From assembly GCA_022577435.1 (NCBI GenBank), contig JAKOON010000010.1, positions 20,130,024 to 20,194,023 of the forward strand: 64,000 bases of DNA, read 5' to 3'. The position numbers and the translations under genes are program-made. Source of the stretch: Embiotoca jacksoni (taxonomy: Eukaryota > Chordata > Actinopteri > Embiotocidae). Below the pieces are notes generated by a model. The model was not told the DNA's origin. It was given only the letters and a program-made list of their open reading frames with translations, and searched no databases. Positions 12,286 through 24,429 of the stretch are shown piece by piece. The stretch's first letter is position 1, and each line of letters opens with the position of its first letter.

Positions 12286-12354
12286 CACCAGGTGGTGGCG
12301 GTGTAACATTATTATCTGCCAGCCGATGTAAAATCTTAAAAAGACGAAGAAGAG
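12286..12354 (+). promoter_or_regulatory. GGTGGC / GTAAAA / GAAGAAGA module upstream of rnf181
   Basis: GGTGGCGG begins at 12294, GTAAAA at 12328 and GAAGAAGAG at 12346. The same three blocks with nearly the same spacing lie upstream of atp5me (36513-36580). The left block, CACCAGGTGGTGGC, resembles a CTCF core with about two mismatches. It is either a dispersed promoter-associated repeat or a binding module; function is inferred. Confidence 0.4.
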
Positions 12355-12852
12355 TGATTCCCTACTTTGATTGGACGAAAAGCCGCGTGGTTGTCATCGT
12401 CACACCCGGAAAAATGACAAATGTTTATTGCTAACGTACCGGGTAAGTCGAGCAACTTTGTGACATCGATCTTCAGGTTCAATGTCAATGAACTCTTTTC
12501 TTACGTCGTGTTGTGAGTATTTGAACAAGCTGCCGGAACTTCTCGGACTTTACCCGCGACCGTTTCTCCGTTATAAGTAAACTACACTCAGGAAGTAGCT
12601 TCGGTTATGTGTCGCTGTCGACGCCAACTGCGGCAGACTTCGTCCGACTTCGATGGTCGACGAGGCGGCTTCAGTTGTTCTCCTGCGGCGGATGAACCTC
12701 CTCGGTGACGACGCGACTTTATGCCGAAAGGTTTCGAGTTTCACCGACACGCATGACGCCGCGTTTGATTTGAATTCTTCGGAGCTTCAGAGCAGTTATG
12801 ACCCATAATTACCCTTCACGATGTATCGATCTGCTCCTACTGCACATCTGGA

Positions 12853-13187
12853 TTAACATCTGGACACAGACACGCTGTAGTTTTAACATCTGGACACGGA
12901 CACACTGTAGTTTAACATCTGGACACAGACACACTGTAGTTTTAACATCTGGACACGGACACACTGTAGTTTTAACATCTGGACACGGACACACTGTAGT
13001 TTTAACATCTGGACACAGACACACTAGTTTAACATCTGGACACAGACACACTGTAGTTTTAACATCTGGACACGGACACACTGTAGTTTTAACATCTGGA
13101 CACAGACACACTAGTTTAACATCTGGACACAGACACACTGTAGTTTTAACATCTGGACACAGACACACTGTAGTTTAACATCTGGAG
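12853..13187. repeat. Minisatellite, about 30-bp unit, 12 copies
   Basis: Eleven full tandem units and one partial, each containing TTTAACATCTGGACAC followed by AGACACACTGTAG or a variant. Two variant classes are mixed: ACAGACAC versus ACGGACAC, and shortened units ending ACTAG instead of ACTGTAG. The units differ by single changes, so the array is fairly young. Open frames through it on both strands simply reflect the repeat. Confidence 0.96.
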
Positions 13188-13865
13188 ACTACATTATTCC
13201 AGTTTAAATAATAAAATGCACTTAAGACAGTTTTTCATGGGAGTTTGTGGCTCCAACTTTCTAGGGGCCAAAAACAAATGTAGCTCGATGTGTGTGAAAC
13301 GAGCTACAGTGGAAATTTAAATTTAATGTCTGCTCGTCTATTTTGGGTCACAAGTGAAGCAGGACAGAAAACCGTCACTCCCACGAGCAGAAATACCTCC
13401 AGCGGATGATTGACAGGACTTCATTTATATGCCATAAATTTCAAGGATGGAGAGAATTATTTTCTCTGTTAGAATGAACAGTTGGACTGAATATGTTCGA
13501 CCTATAAAACCGTCGTTTGTTGACACTGGACACTCTGGCTTCTGCTTGTTTGAAGAAAAGGATGTTGAGCCCTATGAAGATAATTACATCGTATAAACCC
13601 GAATAAAAATCAAGTAAACGACGCGTAAAGAAAACAAAAGTGCTGACTTCCGCAAAGTTATTCGTAGCTGCTTTTTTTTTTTTTTTCTCACGTGTCCCGA
13701 AGTGACTCTAAACTCGGGCTACAATTTTAATTAATGGCTGTGAATTTGAGTTTTTGACACATTATTGAGCCTTTTGAATCTTTTTGTTGTTGTTTGTTTG
13801 TTTGTTTGTTTGTTTGTCTGCAGGCGTCTTAATGCAAAGAAGACACGAGCGTTGTTCGGAGCAGA

Positions 13866-14929
13866 ATGGCGTCCTACTTCGACGAACACGACTGTGAGCC
13901 CACCAACCCCGAGGAACAGTACCGGCAGAACGCACTGCTGGAGCTGGCCAGGTGAGACGAGACACGCCTGATGTTAAGCTTAATATCGGTCATTGATGTC
14001 CAGCGCTGTCACTGACTGCTGGTCTTCGTGTGGAGGTCTTTGATGCAGGGTTTGGACTTGATCGACTCGGCCGCGTTCGACTTGTCGGACTGGGACCAGC
14101 GGCTTCCGCCTCCGGCTGCCAAAACGGCCGTTCAGACGCTCACTGTGGTCGTCATTTCTCCAGAACAAGCAGGTGACAGACATTTTCTCTGGTAGAATTA
14201 AATGTGTTTTTATATATATATATATATGTATATACCAACATTAAACAAATATAGAAAAATAAATGGATATCAGAGGGCTAAATCAGGCTTTGAGACCGAT
14301 TACAGAGAGTTGATGGAAGTTGTTTTTTGTTTTGTTTACCACATGATAGTTTTTTTTATTTTTCTTCCTTGCGTTGCTCCAGTGAAATGTCTCATTAACG
14401 ATAGAGGACCTGGGTAGATTCATGAAAGCATGCGTATTTTTGCAAACCTTCCCTGGACTCATAACGTTGGACTTCTCCCAGACAAAGGCCTCAAGTGTCC
14501 TGTGTGTTTGCTGGAGTTCGAGGAACAAGAGACGGTTCGAGAGATGCCCTGCAAACACCTTTTTCACTCAGGATGCATACTGCCCTGGTTGGGCAAGGTA
14601 GAGCTCACAAATGTGTGAATTCAGAACATTGCTTCCACCCGTAACGCACGAGTTTACAAATCCTTTTAATGTCTTTTGTATGTTTAAATTACAGACCAAC
14701 TCCTGTCCGCTCTGCCGACTTGAACTACCGACTGACAATCCGGAGTACGAGGAATTTAAAAAAGACAAGGTGAGCGTGCGTAAATATCCGCTGGGCGGTC
14801 CTCGTCTTCTGACTGCGCTTTCGGTGTTTCTGTAGCTGAATTATCATTATTTTTTTTTTTGTCCTGTAGGAGAGAAGAAAACAGCGGGAGCACCGGCTGG
14901 AGGACCTACATGGAGCCATGTACACATGA
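13866..14929 (+). CDS. rnf181: RING finger protein 181, E3 ubiquitin ligase
   Basis: Coding exons 13866-13951, 14036-14172, 14482-14597, 14695-14769 and 14870-14929 give 157 codons plus stop, close to the mammalian protein of about 153. The start MASYFDEHDCEP and the end LHGAMYT match the family at both termini. A RING-H2 domain is visible: CPVCLLEF, then CKHLFHSGC, then CPLCRLELPTDNPEYEEF, with C3H2C3 zinc ligands intact, before a basic C-terminal helix. The family transfers ubiquitin with E2 enzymes of the UBE2D class and has been linked to platelet integrin alphaIIb, which is established for the mammalian protein only. Phases agree at all four junctions. The start is fixed by conservation and by the acceptor 42 bases upstream. 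Confidence 0.95.
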
Positions 14930-17900
14930 CACCACGGCGCAAGTTTGCGGCACGCTGACATTTTAGTGAAAATGATTTAAGGAAAGAAAAGCTTCAAAAT
15001 AGAGCTGCATTCACACCGTTTCTTACAGAATGTAATCTCAGGCACGGGGATCAGGACGAGTTAGAAATATTGGGCAGGTCAGACATGTATTGGTGTGTCC
15101 CCCCCCCCCCCCTTTCTCCCCCTCTCCTCCCCCAGAACTGTAGATCTATCAGGACTGTGTTGGCAAAACTACTTTTTTTTTATTTTTTATTTCTAATCAT
15201 TAGAAATATGTAAAAGAGTAAAAGGAACTTATATATAATTTGCGTTTATGTGATGTGACATAGAATTCAGGTTTTTCCTCTCCTCCCCATTTATTTGACA
15301 TGATGTGAATGCAGCATCGGCAACATTTAAAATGCTCTTTTCTCACTGGTGAAGATAAATATATTTTAAGATGCTGTTGACGGCAGCACTGAGCACTCTG
15401 AAGCACATCAGTTCAGTTTTTATCCCTCTTTTCTTTTCTTTTTTTATACACGAATAGTTTAGCTTTAAATGTTCTGCTGTGTTTTGTCCAATAATCTGAA
15501 ATATTTATGAAAACCAATATTTGTATCCCTCCAGGATTATTTCAGAGTATTTCTTTGTATTTGTTGAGATCAAAAGTTTTTTTTTGCGGTGGCTTTTCTC
15601 ATAATTTGCAACGCAGTGTTTCTTTTTATTTTAATGCATAGTGTGTGCACAGAGTTATGTTGTACGAGTCTTTATACCATTCATACACACAATGTTTAAA
15701 ACTATAGGATTCTTTTAGGTTTGTTTGTTTTTAAGACTTAATTTATTTTCAGGCCAAACAAAGTTGTTGATGTCAACTACTTGACTTTACCTGTAGACCA
15801 AAAAAAAAAAGAGGTCTTTATATGACGTCTGTTCTGGGTTGTATCTATAATCTATGTAGTTTAAAAAAATTGTCTACAGACATTTCATTTTAAATCACTG
15901 CAGCAATTAGGAAGAAGCACTGAATTCTAAGTAATAATGAAAAACAGAAATATGAAAGTAGAAGCAGCAGATATTCTGACTCCATTTCCCATGATGCATT
16001 TCCCCCCCGTTAGCCTGCTTTAAGCCCACAGTTCAAACGGCTCCTTCCCAGAAGCGGTGGATTTCCCCTTCAGCTCGTCCCATGATGTTTGTTTTGATGT
16101 CGCCTCTCCTCGGCGCCACAAAGGAGCTTCAGTAAAACAATCGTCACATGACTTCGCCTTATTATAACTGATTATTTCTGCTTTCATTTTACAGCAAAAA
16201 TCGGGGAAAAACACGTCACGCACATTGTCAGACTTGAAACTGCTGACAAACAGCTCGAGAGTGATTTTTAATCAACGGTGTGTCTGTGTGCAAGTTAGCT
16301 GCTCTTTATGTCGTCTACTCTGTAAGTTGTCTTGTTTGTGCTGGCAAATTAAGAGGACCTTTTTTTTTAATATATATATATATATATATATAAAATAATC
16401 CCTCAAAAGATTAACCACAGTTTCTATATTTTACTAATACAAGTACTGTATGCCATGAGTAGGATGTTGTTTTGCTGTTTTAGGCAGCGACCAGTAGATC
16501 ATTTTTGCTGTTTACGAGGTTCAAACAAAAAGTTGTGAGACGGCAACCGTGACAACCAAAAACCAAAACTAATTTAAACCTTTCAACTATTGTCCTTTTA
16601 AATTCCTCCTTTTGTGCTGCGGTACTTAAGTCAAATCCAAATGTGCACAAATTAGTGGTCACCAAAAAAAACCACAAATGTACATGTAACACAGGAACAG
16701 AAAGACTCTGAACTTCTTGACTGCACCTCGTAAAACCAAAAAAAACCAAAACAAAGACACTTTTTGTTTTGTTTGTTTAAAAAAACAGCCCATGTAAACC
16801 ATCCGCTAATAATTTATCATTTTTATTTTCATATTTGAATATAAATCTCTGTCAAATGAAAATACCTAAATGATAGACAAATCATACATATTTACAGAAT
16901 TTATAAAAGGAAACAAAATAATTTGTGACTTGTTTTCAGGGATTTCTCGGACTCCTGCGTTACCGTTCTTTTACATAGTTTTCAACTTCAAAGGAAATAG
17001 GACCAGTACAGTTTGTCGACATTTGTTTCTGTTGATAGAGTTCAGGACATGTACAGGTCAGGCAGCCTTTCGTAATACAGGGTTCTCCCACAACAACAAC
17101 AACAACAAAAAAAAACATGAAGTGCACATTTTTGACACGAAATAAAAAACATAGAAAATCCACCTTTGAATGAAATATTTGGCCTGTGGACGATGGTGTA
17201 GATGCTGTTAAAGAATAAACCCAACCCTGATGTGAGGGCTCATACAAGCTGCCATTTGGAGTCACACCTTGTGACCTGGTTACAGTATGGTGAAATAGGC
17301 AAGACAAAAAAAAAAAAGAAAAGAAAAGAAATGAAAACAATGTTCCCCTGGCACAGTACAAGGGATAAGGCTAAAACAGTGCACTCATACCGATTCATAC
17401 GCCGACTGCTGACACCCTAAAAAGAAAACACAGTCAAAACTCCTTTTTTTTTTTTTTTTTTTGGCAAGATTTTCAGAAGGAGACGAGATCGCTGTAGTCC
17501 CAGAACGAATGAGGAGTTAAATCATTTGTACAGAAAGTGAAGGAAAAACTGACGGATGACGATGCATCGCGAGGAACAGCACACATCCACTGACCCGTCA
17601 AGACGCCGACTCCTCTTTGGACAGACACGTGTGGACTGCTGATCCACCTTCATTTAAATACTTTTTACTCTGTGAGGTGGAAATCTGGTTGGAACCGTCA
17701 ACTGGAACATCAAAAGATAAAAGAGGTAGGTGACGTGACCTTTTTTTTTTTTTGTTGTTGTTTTTGTTTTAAACGTGTATTGCTGGCATCCAGTGTTTTC
17801 TTTTTTTCGTTGACAGTTTCAAACGTATCGACACAAAGCGGAGGGCACGATACTGCGCGTCATCTTGAAACGTACCTCGCAGAGAAACGGCTCGCTCACC

Positions 17901-19509
17901 TTGAGCGTAACCTAAATCGGGTGGCGTTAGTCAGCTTTAGTTTGAGCGGCGGTGGTTTGTCGGCAGTCTGGTTCACGATGGTAATTATAACCGTCAGAGA
18001 ACTTGGCAACAGGAGATCATACAAAGACCTCAATACATGACACGCTTTCACGTCGGTCTGCAACCGGCTCGGTTTTAGGCGCTTTCGGACCAAAGGAACT
18101 TTTCCCGCAGTTGTAACAGCTGTGGGAGGAAGTACTCCCCCCTTTTTTTTTTTTTCTGGTGTCCGCACGACAAGAACCGGGGAACCACCGTAGTTCCTTT
18201 TCAGCTGCTTCCTCCGGGTCGGTACTTTTCAGCACGAGAGGCATTGCTTTGCCCGAAGTGCCGGTAAAGCTGGCCGCTTCTCCAAACTTCCATCTGCTGC
18301 AGGAAATACACCGACGACGGGTAAGTACCTCACAGCGCTCGATCGAAAACAACCCAAACCTTTATCTTCAGTCTTAAAGGACGAAACGAAACATGGACAA
18401 ATAGACCGTTGTTCAGAGGAAATGTTGCCAACTGCAGGACGGCTTACGTTATTTCAGCGTTCCTGTTGCCCCAGAATAATTACAAACAGAAATAAAAAAA
18501 ATAAAAAAAGAAGCTGTCAGGAGGTACGTAGTTCCTCTCGGGGAGATCGCAGAACCGTTTGGTCCCAAAGCGCCTGATATCTGGTTGCAACGCCTGTTTC
18601 GACATCATATTCACCTCTCCTGTAACTACCGAGAAGGCTTCACACAGCTCTTCAGAAACAGAAAAACTCTTCTCTAAACTGAAATAAGGCTTCCAAAGGT
18701 CCAGCCTGGAATCAAATCAGTGTAAATGTGGAGGTCGGATTCGAGCTTTTACCTTCACGCGCCCACTTTATCTACTACAGGTCACTTCAAAAATGTCTTG
18801 CCGTCACTGTCGGAGGTGTTCGACTCCCAACACACTGGAAAAGGCAATATTCGCTCCGGCGGAGTGTAAATTATCAGATGATTGATGGCAATTATTGCAT
18901 CGGACATGACGTTGAAATAAAAAGGTAGCATGAGAGGGAAGTGTTGCAGAAGGTCGTCGGATCATGCAGCGAGTGGGACGGTAACGCAGTGACAGCGAGG
19001 GTGATTGCTTCATTACAACAGAAAAGATCATTCGGTTTTTTTTTTAGTTTTTTTTTTTTTTTTTTTAAATGCACTCGCATGAACTGTGACCTCCAGAAGG
19101 ACTGGCTCCAGACACACGGGTACATATCGTGTAAAATAATTTGAAAATACCATCAGCATTTTTGCATTCAAATGATCAGTGCGACCACATGAAACCGGTC
19201 AAGTGAAATTCATGATTTTCGCCGAGAATTCACGGATAATTTATGCTCGGTTGATTAAAGAGGCCGTGTCCTCGCAGCCTGTAAAACATACGGGAATATT
19301 CACTTCTCAAACATTCAGTATTTTCTACTTATTACACATCAAACGGAAGTTGTTCTTCCGTTCCAGAAAAAAAAAAAGAAAAAGTGTGCCGTGCAGAGAT
19401 ACTTAAAAGGCCAAAACAGGTGGGCCGCGCAAAGCGTTGGGTCGGAGAGTCTGGGGGAGGAGAACAAACTTTGTGGGTTTAAAGAACTTTCTCTTTCCAC
19501 CAAGACACC

Positions 19510-19543
<34 letters not shown>

Positions 19544-19817
19544 CGCCTCCCTTTCAGGAAACACCGAATCAACAGTCATCTTGGAAAACATTCATGAATC
19601 CAGCGCTCGGACTGCTCCACAACATTCAGCTCTCCTCTCATCATCGCTATAGAAAATGTAACTGGAGCAGCTTTGGAGGTTTTAAAAAAAAAAAAAAAGC
19701 ATTACAGATGGATTTACCTGGTGTTGGTTCAAAGGTTGCAGATATCAGAAGTTGCTCTTGTCCTCCTCCACATGCAGCACCTCTGCAGTGACATTTCACA
19801 CCCTTCGGGCTGCAGAG
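14930..19817. other. Non-coding: rnf181 3' UTR and probable tmem150a 3' UTR
   Basis: No exon with family resemblance was found on either strand. The left part is the rnf181 3' UTR; its end is not clear. The right part probably holds the 3' UTR of tmem150a, transcribed leftward. TTTATT on the plus strand (AATAAA on minus) occurs near 16817 and 15738, so the two convergent transcripts could overlap. A TA repeat lies at 16369-16392, and homopolymer runs lie near 17443-17462, 19050-19066 and 19518-19543. A ZNF143/Staf-like motif lies at 15979-16000. Confidence 0.5.
15979..16000 (+). promoter_or_regulatory. ZNF143/Staf-like motif
   Basis: CCATTTCCCATGATGCAT resembles the long Staf binding site, whose core is a CCCA..ATGCA block. 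It sits in sequence with no evident promoter, behind rnf181. It may instead be part of a dispersed repeat. Function is inferred from resemblance only. Confidence 0.35.
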
Positions 19818-21032
19818 CTACAACATGGCTATGCTCTCTGGGGTACAGTTGAGATGCGTGGATGTGCTGCTCCCCCCGGGGGACTTGAGGCCCTTAGTCG
19901 CCCCGCCCAGCGCCGAGCCCCGGGCCCTGGGGCCCATGATGACCCCCGAGCCGAGGTGGTGGCTCTGCTGCAGGCCCGCCATCAGGGTCTCGCTGGTGAC
20001 GGTGCCGAACTCGTAGGTGAAGGTGCCGTAGAAGACCAGGATGTCCACGGTGAAGACCCACTCGCAGATGGCGGCGGCGTGCTGCAGGACGAAGCTCTCG
20101 TGGATGAAGAAGATGCCGCCTGGGAGGAGGACGAGTTAAAGAAGGACGAACATCTGGGAGACCGGAGGTCCAAGCAAACGGAACTCACTTTACTCTTCCA
20201 CTGAACGTGCAGAGAAAACGGGAGGAAAGAAAATGTCCTGAACTCTGAATCAAATCTGTGATGTACTGAGACGAGGTACATCACGGCTCGACCTCGGGGC
20301 GCCAGACGTGAATTGATTATGTGATTAGATGGGTTTAAAATAGGATACCGGTCCGCGTGCACTTCATTCACGCGGGATGAGACCGTTACTGTGATCACGA
20401 TTCTTAGTCCTGCCACCAAAGAGACAACAAGAAGGCTGGCAGAAATAAAAGAGTGACAACCGGGGAGAAGAACGGGGAGCCCAGACGGAGGTCATCGTCA
20501 ACCGAGACGCGAGCGCACGATGTAAAAGGACTCGGGATTAAGCGCGTCATTTTGTCGGCGTGTCGTACAGCGTCAGCACGAGAGAACGTAAAGGATACTG
20601 AGGACGAGGGAGATCATGGCTCCCAGTGCCAGAGCCACCCGGAAATGGGCCATCCAGTAGTCGAGGGCGGTCACAGCCACCCGGTAGGTCAGCACACACT
20701 GCAGGCACACAAACAGCAGCCCTGCCGGAAACGCAACGCCGGCACCCACGTAGTGAAGGGATTTGGCGTGATCGACCTGCCGGACAGAAACGTGCAGTCA
20801 GTCGGGAGGGATGTTTTCGTTCTCAGGTCCTGATAAAATCAAATTAAAAGATAAATAAACATTCAGATAAAGTGTGTTTGCTGCTGCGGTTTACCTGGAA
20901 GTTGCCCACCATGACGAGGCCGATGGCGTTGGTGCAGCCGGACACCAGAGCGCTGGTGTTCACCCAACATCGGTGGCTGTGTTCGATCACCTGGGCGTAG
21001 CGCAGAAGGCACACCATCACCACTGCAGGACG

Positions 21033-21083
<51 letters not shown>

Positions 21084-23844
21084 GTAAAAAAAAAAAAAAA
21101 AAAAATGCTAAATTACAAATGTACTATACATGTTTTTCCTCGTCACGTTTTGTATAATTGCATAAAAATAAGAGTTTTGTTGTCGGGCGGTGGCCTGAAC
21201 CGATCAGCTGATATTCGACCAGCCGGTTTGTGTTAGCGCTGCTTCAGACAGGATGTGTTCTCTTATTCATTGACCTCTCCGCTTGCATAACGGGGCAGTT
21301 TTCTTGGCAGGCTGATCATCACTGTTTAAAGACTATAAACCTGCAGGTTGCCGTCGGTTACGGTGCACAGCAGCAAGGCAGTAAAACGCAGACGAACGTC
21401 ACGAGCCGCCGACGGCGAGGAATACAAAGGTCGAACTGAAGCGTCCGGTGGGAGAAGACGGAAAATACTTCTCGAATTCAAGGGAATAAATAAGATAATG
21501 TGGGCTGGAAAATAATGGAAATAGATCTGAAGGGGAAAAAGGTGATGTGAATAATGAAGCAAGAGAGATGCAATTAAAGGCAGATGGGGGAGGGGGAGGG
21601 GGGGATTTGGGGCAGAAGTGAGTGGTGATAAAACAAGACAGGAGGAGGAGGAGGAGGAGTAATGGAGGAAGGCCATGGAGGGTACATGAAAAGGAAAGGA
21701 CAGAGGGGGGAAAGTGGAAGGAAAGCCGCATTCATTATTGATTAGAGAGCACGGGCTATTTCCAGCCCCTCTGGAACTCTCCGAGGCCGCCGGCTGCCGT
21801 CTGCGGGCGCCACGGAGGGTTAATATAACATGAAGGGTGGACAGTGGAGACGGACATTAAACCCTTTCCACCTCAGACATGCTGCCTGACTGTGTTTGTG
21901 TTAAACAGCAGGAGGCAGCAGCCTTTTAGCTGAAACCTGGGCTGCAGATCAAAATATGAATTCACCAACTTTACTTTATTGCATATCCAATAATCGGTAT
22001 TTAACAGGGTTTTTTTTTTTTTTTTTTTTTTTTTTAGAAAACATTTTGACATTTTACTACATTGTACTGCAAAATTAAAAGAATTATAATATATTGAAAA
22101 TAATGACAAAAAGAAAAGTCGCACTTTTACATGAAGCAGTTAATTATCAACAGGAAGAGGATCTTTACAGTTTGGACATTTGGGAAACAAGTGACTCCAT
22201 TTTTGCTCCTTAGATGAAAAGTTTGATCTCATTCTTATGTCTTTTTGTTAAATATGAAGCTAGAGTCAGCGGTGATCATTTTAGTTTAACATAAAGATTA
22301 GAAACAGGGGAAATGGCTAACTTTACCCACCGTTAACACTTTATATCTTCTTCCAGTTTTCACTGGTTGCCTAGAAACCGTACAAACACGACAAGCCTCT
22401 AGGAAGTGGCAAGGCCGAGACAAGAAAGAGTCTAACACGGAGGCTCCCAGAGCTTTCAGACCATATACCACTATGGACCAAACCGAATTTGCAATGCGGC
22501 GCGTGCAATACCTGTAACAAAATATAATGAAATGACAATTTCCTTCATCTCGAGCCAGTTGGAGTGAAACTGTGAGGCCTTTCAACATGGGGCTCTCTGA
22601 AACTTTGGACATAGTCTGGGCAAGCTGTTTATCTTTGTTTGCAGTCTTTATGCCAAGTTACCCGACAGCTGAGAGTGGGGTCAAACTTTCCAAAAATGTC
22701 AAACTATTCCTTTAAAAAGGAAGTACGCCTGCACTCACCACACGGTGTTATCACCATGACCCAGTATGTATGTGTACGGCTCAGATCCAAGCCGAGTTCG
22801 GCCTTACCCATGAAGGCTCCAATGTTGCCGATCAGGCTGAACAGGCAGCTTTCTGGAGGGTAGGAGCCACATTTACTGTCGGGCAGGAAGACAAAAGAGC
22901 TTTCAGTATGAAAGAGAAGAGAAGAACTTCGAACCAAAAACACAGCATGTCTTTTCACTATGTTTGCTACTGTTAACGTTTTCTGCTAAAACAGACGGTT
23001 CATTCACATTTTGAATGTAAAAGAATGTAAAAGTTTTGATATTATGTAGATATAAGACGGAAATTCGTTTATACACAGTAAAAACAAAATAAAAAAAATA
23101 AGGCCTCCAAGTCTCTCGATGCCGTTTTACAAGAGCGCTTTTGTACTCGCCCGTGGTTAGAGGCTTACTTGCAGATTAAACAAATCAATTTATGCAAAGC
23201 ATGGGTTAATGACCGTCGCAGAGCCGCAACATAACAAGGTGCTAATTCATGACTGGGGGCCTTCGCTTGCACAAAATGGCTTCTGTGTTCTGCCCAAACA
23301 CGGACGGGGGAGAGGTGCAACAGCAGACCTGATGAGGGGGATGTCCTGGATGGTGCAGCACGTCTTTGGGAAGCCTGGTCGGGGCAGCTCCTCTGTGCAT
23401 GTTACATTGTAAAACCTGTGGCGGTGACACAACGAGCTCAGTTCATTCACACCCGGCTGGTAGCCGTGTCCCAAAACTAAAAAAAAACAACAACAACAAA
23501 AAAAAACAACCCGAGATCAGATCAGCAGGAGAGAATCACGTACCAGTTCTCCACAGGACACACGTGGTGATTCATCACAGCCATGGCATACCTGCAGGGT
23601 AAAGAATGGGACATTATTTAAAGTAAGAAATGTCCCGCGCGTCATGACGGATTGATATAATCCCCGATGACACAAGCTGAACTATTATCAGCGCACGGGA
23701 TTACGCTGTCCTTGTCCCGCCGTCGTGTACACACGATAATATGTTGGAATGTGACAGCAACACTCGCACTGCGACTCACACTATCCATATTCCTGTGATG
23801 GAGAAGGCAGACAGGCTGACAGGCAGGACGATCCAGGCAGTCAT
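19818..23844 (-). CDS. tmem150a: Transmembrane protein 150A (FRAG1/DRAM/Sfk1 family)
   Basis: Exons in gene order: 23844-23780, 23591-23544, 23415-23329, 22875-22808, 21022-20895, 20776-20599, 20119-19818. Together they give 291 codons plus TAG. Landmarks match mammalian TMEM150A: start MTAWIVLPVSLSAFSITGIW, YAMAVMNHHVCPVENW, KCGSYPPESCLFSLIGN, GCTNAIGLVMVGNFQ, DILVFYGTFTYEFGTV and end TSTHLNCTPESIAML. Several hydrophobic segments fit the six-pass topology of the family, with an Asn-Val-Thr glycosylation site in the first extracellular loop. The family member helps the PI4K-alpha/EFR3 complex keep plasma-membrane phosphoinositides steady (known for mammals). The loop after the last membrane segment is longer than in mammals and Gly/Ser-rich. 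Intron 4 carries an inverted-arm repeat. Confidence 0.95.
21035..21081. repeat. (CA)n microsatellite
   Basis: CA dinucleotides with one CG interruption near the right end, about 13 bases upstream of the acceptor of tmem150a exon 5 (in transcript sense a TG tract). Its closeness to the splice site could affect acceptor use, which is inference. Confidence 0.95.
22161..22720. mobile_element. Teleost interspersed element with long inverted arms
   Basis: The right end (about 22620-22720, plus sense) contains CAGTCTTTATGCCAAG and AAATGTCAAACTATTCCTTT. The left end (22161-22315) reads the same way on the minus strand: TTTCTAATCTTTATGTTAAA, then GCTTCATATTTAACA, then CATTTCCCAAATGTCCAA on the plus or minus side as expected. 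I recognise these phrases as a very common percomorph repeat. The two arms face each other across about 300 bp, as in a MITE-like element. No coding capacity was seen. It lies in tmem150a intron 4. Confidence 0.65.
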
Positions 23845-24429
23845 TGGGCTGGCAGTGAGCTGGCTTTGTCCCAAGCATGGGGTGAGAGGGGGGCTTCAGG
23901 CTGGGCTGGCAACACGACAGGAGGGATCAGGTAGGGGGCGGGTGGGGGTGCGGGGTCACCAACATACAGGGAAACACAGAGGGGGCGGGGGGGGGCATGA
24001 GAGGACAAAGAGGGGGGAAATGGCGCGGCTCTTCTGCTCCACAGGGCCCCGCAACCAGCAGCAACCTGGACCAAAAGTAGGAACAAGTATTCAGCGGTGA
24101 TCATATCTCGGTGATTAGAAAAACGCTGCGGGAGCGACGCCGCCGTCGTTCGGGAGTTTTGACTTTATCTCGGCGTGGCTGTTCGGCAATATTTTCCTCA
24201 ACGCCAGCTGCATCTCACTCAAAGTACACGTACCGCAGCCGCGTCGCATTTGAGCACATCTCGAGCTTCACGCACAAAACACGAGCTCAAAAGGAACCAA
24301 AAAAAAATAAACAACCGCCTCATCTTCCTGATAAAAGTCGCCCTTTAAAAGACAGAAAGGCGACAGCTGTAAGCGTGCAAGAACATTACAGAAAAACTAT
24401 TTTCAACACAACCGACTGAACAGTCTTCT

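Larger units (their letters stand above)
11981..13865 (+). promoter_or_regulatory. rnf181 upstream region: CpG-rich promoter, candidate non-coding exon, intron
   Basis: 12360-12790 is rich in CG dinucleotides relative to its flanks and is the likely promoter. A good donor, CCGG|GTAAGT, at 12442/12443 could end a non-coding first exon. The acceptor TGTCTGCAG at 13823 opens the exon that carries the start codon at 13866. Between them lie a 30-bp minisatellite (12853-13187) and TTTG repeats (13790-13820). The promoter and non-coding exon are inference; RNA start-site data would settle them. Confidence 0.5.

Noticed and set aside
12798..13178. Open frames on both strands through a repeated peptide (LTSGHGHTVV-type)
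   Set aside because: Pure product of the 30-bp minisatellite; no start context or splice sites.
12853..13187. Possible CRISPR-like array
   Set aside because: The units are directly adjacent with no unique spacers, and the DNA is vertebrate. It is a minisatellite.
16369..16392. TATA promoter
   Set aside because: It is a TA dinucleotide repeat with no start-site context.
19752..20204. 150-codon plus-strand frame
   Set aside because: Antisense to the last tmem150a exon; Gly/Ala/Glu-rich shadow of a GC-rich coding exon.
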